A DNA stretch of 64,000 nt from Achromobacter kerstersii (GTDB lineage: Bacteria; Pseudomonadota; Gammaproteobacteria; Burkholderiales; Burkholderiaceae_B), in NCBI RefSeq assembly GCF_902859595.1, contig NZ_CADIJQ010000007.1, positions 186,001-250,000 on the forward strand. The letters run 5' to 3'. Of this stretch, positions 60,320-64,000 are shown piece after piece (positions within the stretch are counted from its first letter, which is position 1; each line of letters starts with the position of its first letter). Made by a program: the position numbers and the translations under genes. Below the pieces are notes generated by a model. The model did not search any database. It was not told the DNA's origin and worked only from the letters and a program-made list of their open reading frames with translations.

Positions 60320-60868
60320 TCAGCCGATCAAGCGCCCATTGCGGATGCGCGTCTTGCCGCTCATGCGCAGCGTCGTGCCCAGGCGTTCCAGCTTGTCTTG
60401 CAGCGGGCCGACGTGGGCGTGGCAGATGGCGCAGGCCAAGGCGTCAGCGGAGTCAGGGGCGGGCGTGCCATCCAGCGCCAGCAAGTGCTGGACCATCATC
60501 TGCACCTGCTCTTTGGCGGCGCGTCCGGTGCCCACCACGGCTTTCTTGATCTGCAAGGCGGTGTACTCGTGCACCGCCAGCGAACTATCGGCCAGCGCGC
60601 ACAACGCCGCGCCGCGTGCCTGACCCAAGAGCAGGGTGGACGCGGGGTTGGTATTCATGAAGACGATTTCAAGCGCGGCGACATCGGGTTTGGTGTCGTG
60701 CGCCACCTGGCGCAGATTGTCCAGGATGACTTTCAGGCGTTCGGCCAGCGTCAGCGCCGGCGGGACCACGATGGTCCCGCTGGCCACGTAACGCAGCCGG
60801 GAGCCGTCGGCATCGATCACACCGAAGCCGGTGCGGCGCAAGCCGGGATCGATGCCGAGAACGCGCAT
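60320..60868 (-). CDS. ruvC: Holliday junction resolvase RuvC
   Basis: 182 residues. RNase H-like fold beginning [16 protein letters not shown] (catalytic D7), a further Glu in [14 protein letters not shown], and the C-terminal acidic [12 protein letters not shown]. It cuts junctions symmetrically. Start ATG overlaps the purH stop by one base (TGATG). Confidence 0.95.
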   Translation of the reverse strand: MRVLGIDPGLRRTGFGVIDADGSRLRYVASGTIVVPPALTLAERLKVILDNLRQVAHDTKPDVAALEIVFMNTNPASTLLLGQARGAALCALADSSLAVHEYTALQIKKAVVGTGRAAKEQVQMMVQHLLALDGTPAPDSADALACAICHAHVGPLQDKLERLGTTLRMSGKTRIRNGRLIG

Positions 60869-62457
60869 CAGTGGCGGAAGTGGCGGGTGCCGGTCAGCAC
60901 CATGGCGATGCCGTGCTCGTCGGCCGCGGCGATGACTTCGTCGTCACGCATGCTGCCACCGGGCTGGATCACGCAGGTTGCGCCTGCGGCAACCACCACG
61001 TCCAGGCCGTCGCGGAACGGGAAGAACGCGTCCGACGCCACGGCCGAGCCCTTCAGGGTCAGGCCGGCGTTTTCCGCCTTGATCGATGCGATGCGGGCCG
61101 AGTCGATACGGCTCATCTGGCCGGCGCCCACGCCGAGCGTCATGCCGCCGCCCACAAACACGATGGCGTTGGACTTGACGTACTTGGCGACCTTCCAGGC
61201 AAATGCCAGGTCGTTCATTTCCTGTTCGGTGGGCTGGCGCTTGCTGACCACCTTGAGCGCATCGCGCGGCACGTTGTAGGCGTCCGGGCTTTGCACCAGC
61301 CAGCCGCCGCCCACGCGCTTGATGTCCAGGGCGTTCTGGCCCACGCCCATCGGCACTTCCAGCACGCGCACGTTCTTCTTGGCGGCCAGAATGGCCAGGG
61401 CGGCGCCGTCGTAGGCCGGGGCCAGCAGCACTTCCATGAACTGGCCGCTGACGGCTTCGGCGGTCGCGGCGTCAACCGGGCGGTTGAAGGCGATGATGCC
61501 GCCGAAAGCGGAAGTCGGGTCGGTCTTGAAGGCTTGCTGGTAGGCGCCCAGCGTGTCAGCCGCCACGGCCACGCCGCAGGGGTTGGCATGCTTGACGATG
61601 ACGCAGGCCGGCACGTCGAAGCTGCGCGCGCATTCCCATGCGGCGTCGGCGTCGGCGATGTTGTTGTAGGACAGTTCCTTGCCCTGCAGCTGGCGGTAGT
61701 TGCCCAGCAGGCCGGCCGGACGCTGGGCGTCCACGTAGAAAGCAGCGGTCTGGTGCGGGTTCTCGCCGTAGCGCAGCGCCTGTTCCTGCTTGACCTGCAG
61801 GGTCAGCGTGCCGGGCCATTCGTTGCGGGCGGGCACGGCTTCCTGCGCCGGTTCGGCGTCGGTCAGGCTGGTCAGGTAGGCGGCGATGGCGCCGTCGTAC
61901 GCGGCCGTGTGGGCGTAGACCTTCGAGGCCAGCGCCAGGCGCAGGCCGTACGAGGTGCTGCCGTTCTTGTCCATTTCGGACAGCACGCGCGAATAGTCGA
62001 CCGGGTCGATCACGACCGTCACGCCACCGGCTTCGGTGCCATGGTTCTTGGCGGCGGCGCGCAGCATGGCCGGGCCACCGATGTCGATATTCTCAACCGC
62101 GTCAGCGAACGTGCAATTCGGCTTGGCGACGGTTTCGCGGAACGGATACAGGTTGACCACCAGCATGTCGATGCGATCGATACCCGCCGCCTTGATGGTG
62201 TCCATGTGCTCGGCGCTGTCGCGGCGGGCCAGCAGGCCGCCGTGAATCTTGGGGTGCAGCGTCTTGACGCGGCCATCCAGGATTTCCGGCGAACCCGTGT
62301 GGGCAGCCACTTCGGTGACGGTCAGGCCGGAGTCGGCCAGCAGCTTGGCGGTGCCGCCGGTCGACAGCAGGCGCACGCCACGCGTAGCTAGGGCGCGGGC
62401 AAATTCAACGATGCCGGTCTTGTCGGACACCGAAAGCAGGGCGGTTTCGATTTTCAT
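60868..62457 (-). CDS. purH: Bifunctional AICAR formyltransferase / IMP cyclohydrolase
   Basis: 529 residues. N-terminal cyclohydrolase ([33 protein letters not shown]) and C-terminal formyltransferase with KHANPCGVA and the Lys-His active site. It catalyses the last two steps of IMP synthesis. Overlap with ruvC indicates co-translation. Confidence 0.97.
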   Translation of the reverse strand: MKIETALLSVSDKTGIVEFARALATRGVRLLSTGGTAKLLADSGLTVTEVAAHTGSPEILDGRVKTLHPKIHGGLLARRDSAEHMDTIKAAGIDRIDMLVVNLYPFRETVAKPNCTFADAVENIDIGGPAMLRAAAKNHGTEAGGVTVVIDPVDYSRVLSEMDKNGSTSYGLRLALASKVYAHTAAYDGAIAAYLTSLTDAEPAQEAVPARNEWPGTLTLQVKQEQALRYGENPHQTAAFYVDAQRPAGLLGNYRQLQGKELSYNNIADADAAWECARSFDVPACVIVKHANPCGVAVAADTLGAYQQAFKTDPTSAFGGIIAFNRPVDAATAEAVSGQFMEVLLAPAYDGAALAILAAKKNVRVLEVPMGVGQNALDIKRVGGGWLVQSPDAYNVPRDALKVVSKRQPTEQEMNDLAFAWKVAKYVKSNAIVFVGGGMTLGVGAGQMSRIDSARIASIKAENAGLTLKGSAVASDAFFPFRDGLDVVVAAGATCVIQPGGSMRDDEVIAAADEHGIAMVLTGTRHFRH

Positions 62458-62560
62458 GGTGGGGACGGGAGTCGGGCGGTGCGCCTTTCTCGTTCAGGTC
62501 GGGATGGGAAATCTGCGAAGGGGTGGCCAGCACCCGGCAGGGGCCGGCCACGCGGGAAAG

Positions 62561-62800
62561 CTATACCTGGATATTGTGCGCCAGCAACTTCTTGCGCAGG
62601 GTGTTGCGGGTGATGCCCAGCATTTCAGATGCCCGCGACTGGTTGCCGCCCGAACGCTCCAGCGCCACTTCAAGCACCGGGCGCTCGACACAGCGCATCA
62701 CCATGTCCCACATATCGTGGGGCTCGGATTCACCCAAGTCTTCGAAATAGCGCTCCAGACTGGCGCGCACGCATTCTTCCAGGACATCTTTCTTGCTCAT
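62561..62800 (-). CDS. fis: Fis-family nucleoid-associated protein
   Basis: 79 residues (E. coli Fis 98; the N-terminal beta-hairpin is shorter). The C-terminal helix-turn-helix NQSRASEMLGITRNTLRKKLL is highly typical. It bends DNA and regulates growth-linked genes. The dusB-fis order is the same as in E. coli, strongly supporting Fis rather than the NtrC C-terminus. Confidence 0.93.
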   Translation of the reverse strand: MSKKDVLEECVRASLERYFEDLGESEPHDMWDMVMRCVERPVLEVALERSGGNQSRASEMLGITRNTLRKKLLAHNIQV

Positions 62801-62836
62801 TTGAGTACAGATATTTTTATGTTGGTGTTGAGGCGG

Positions 62837-63868
62837 TTATGCCGCCAGCAGGGCTTCTGCGACCGGCGCCGGGTGGGTCTCGCCGTCGCGCGAGAGAGTG
62901 TCGAACCAATCCGACACCGCCCGCCACTGGTCGCGGGTATTGTCGATCAGGTTCATGCGGGCGCAGAACGAATCCGCGCCCGGCAGGCCGTCCAGATACC
63001 AGCCAATATGCTTGCGCGCCGTACGTACGCCGGTGTGCTCGCCATAGAACCGGTAATGGTCGTCGAGATGTTCGAGCAGCAGCTCGCGCATTTCCCCGTA
63101 AGAGGGAGGGGCCAGTGTTTCGCCCGTGCGCAGGTAGTGGTCGACTTCGCGGAAAATCCAGGGACGGCCTTGGGCCGCCCGGCCAATCATGACCGCGTCG
63201 GCGCCAGTGTAATCCAGGACGTGCTTGGCTTTTTCAGGCGAGTCGATATCTCCGTTGGCGATCACGGGGATATTCAGCTCGGCCTTGACGGCGCGGATAG
63301 TGTCATATTCCGCCTCGCCCGTATAGAGGTCGGCGCGGGTGCGGCCATGCAAGGTCAGGGCAGCGATGCCGGCATTTTCGGCCAGCTTCGCCACGCGCAA
63401 GGCGTTGCGGCTATCGCGGTCCCAGCCTGTGCGCGTCTTCAGCGTAACCGGCACCCCCAGCGGGGCGCAGGCCGACACGACGGCGTCCAGGATGCGGACG
63501 ATCAGGTCTTCGTGGCGCAGCAGCGCAGACCCCGAGGCCACATTACAGACCTTCTTCACGGGGCAGCCCATGTTGATATCGATGATGCGCGCGCCCTTGC
63601 CGGCATTGAAAACGGCCGCTTCGGCCATCATGGCCGGGTCGGCGCCCGCAATCTGCACGGAAATGGGGGCGATTTCGCCATCGTGGTTCAGGCGGCGGGA
63701 CGTTTTGACGCTGTCCCACAGCTTGGGGTTGCTGGCCGCCATCTCGGATACGGCGTAACCCGCCCCCAACTTCTTGCAAAGTTGTCGGAACGGACGGTCC
63801 GTCACTCCCGCCATGGGAGCGACAAGCACGTTGTTGGGAAGGGTCCATTGGCCTATGCGCATGGTCAC
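62837..63868 (-). CDS. dusB: tRNA-dihydrouridine synthase DusB
   Basis: 343 residues. TIM-barrel FMN enzyme: VAPMAGVTDRPFR, DINMGCPVKKVCN with catalytic Cys102, TLKTRTGWD and NGDIDSPEKA. It reduces specific uridines in the tRNA D-loop with NADPH. First of the run leading to ruvA; fis starts 36 bp later. Confidence 0.95.
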   Translation of the reverse strand: MTMRIGQWTLPNNVLVAPMAGVTDRPFRQLCKKLGAGYAVSEMAASNPKLWDSVKTSRRLNHDGEIAPISVQIAGADPAMMAEAAVFNAGKGARIIDINMGCPVKKVCNVASGSALLRHEDLIVRILDAVVSACAPLGVPVTLKTRTGWDRDSRNALRVAKLAENAGIAALTLHGRTRADLYTGEAEYDTIRAVKAELNIPVIANGDIDSPEKAKHVLDYTGADAVMIGRAAQGRPWIFREVDHYLRTGETLAPPSYGEMRELLLEHLDDHYRFYGEHTGVRTARKHIGWYLDGLPGADSFCARMNLIDNTRDQWRAVSDWFDTLSRDGETHPAPVAEALLAA

Positions 63869-63927
63869 ATTTTAACCGGCTCGATCAGACCCCCCTTTTT
63901 CAGGGGCCGACAGCTTGGTAACAAGCC

Positions 63928-64000
63928 TCAGGCGCGAAAGCCTTGCAGCAGATGTTGCGCCAGCGGGGCGCGCAGCGGGGACGCCAGATCCATCCCCAAT
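63928..64000 (-). CDS. C-terminal end of an unidentified protein
   Basis: Reading leftwards from the window edge, 23 codons (LGMDLASPLRAPLAQHLLQ then GFRA) end in TGA, 59 bp before the dusB start. The codon use and third-position GC look coding. Too short to name; it could be unrelated if the true frame stops elsewhere. Confidence 0.4.
   Translation of the reverse strand, partial: LGMDLASPLRAPLAQHLLQGFRA

Noticed and set aside
63880..63915. C-run/G-run near 63885 as a terminator of the gene entering from the right edge
   Set aside because: The pairing is only four to five G-C with a long A/T loop and no T tract after it on the minus strand.

Overview
The window looks like a chromosome segment of a GC-rich betaproteobacterium of the Alcaligenaceae, close to Achromobacter or Bordetella. 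The grounds are the base composition, the order dusB-fis-purH-ruvC-ruvA, a fused LivM-LivG permease/ATPase, a double-length UvrA and many transporters and catabolic genes. I see no rRNA, tRNA, CRISPR array, prophage or complete insertion sequence. Genus assignment is inference from gene content only.

Layout. 1-7.6 kb (minus strand): uvrA-pabB-pabC; this UvrA is two UvrA copies in one chain, next to folate (p-aminobenzoate) genes. 7.6-10.2 kb (plus): an IclR regulator with a nested palindromic operator, then KDPG-type aldolase and 2-keto-3-deoxygluconate kinase genes for sugar-acid breakdown. 10.4 kb: a 42-residue very basic orphan protein with its own promoter and terminator. 10.7-12.8 kb: a LysR regulator and a family 2 glycosyltransferase, divergent.

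12.8-30.1 kb (minus): one long catabolic cluster running from iorA down to livF. It holds indolepyruvate-type oxidoreductase IorAB, a Rieske ring-hydroxylating oxygenase (reductase, alpha, beta), an acyl-CoA ligase, a thiolase-fold protein without thiolase catalytic residues, a DUF35 protein fused to a degenerate SDR, a cyclase-family hydrolase, an SDR and a branched-chain-amino-acid-type ABC transporter. A divergent MarR regulator (30.5 kb) faces a good promoter with an adjacent palindrome. It looks like a complete uptake and degradation route for an aromatic or indolic acid and is my first candidate for an undescribed pathway.

31-36.8 kb (plus): a five-gene peptide-type ABC transporter with an attenuator-like hairpin after the binding-protein gene. 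36.8-37.3 kb: non-coding, with a perfect 31-bp inverted repeat and short tandem repeats. 37.3-43.3 kb: an acidic orphan protein, an AraC regulator/EamA exporter pair, EttA, a VapBC toxin-antitoxin pair with an inverted-repeat operator, an isochorismatase-like hydrolase and a glycine-zipper lipoprotein. 43.4-47.4 kb (minus): minCDE and glnS.

47.5-49.9 kb (plus): a two-gene cytochrome-bd-like operon whose CydA homologue appears to have lost every haem ligand; second candidate for something new. 50-53.6 kb (minus): recQ and a short usher-like outer-membrane protein with pentapeptide repeats. 53.9-59.5 kb (plus): an OmpR-type two-component system, ruvB, a PLP-dependent hydroxyamino-acid dehydratase and an NDUFA9-like SDR. 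59.6-64 kb (minus): ruvA, ruvC, purH, fis and dusB, then the C-terminal end of one more gene cut by the window edge.
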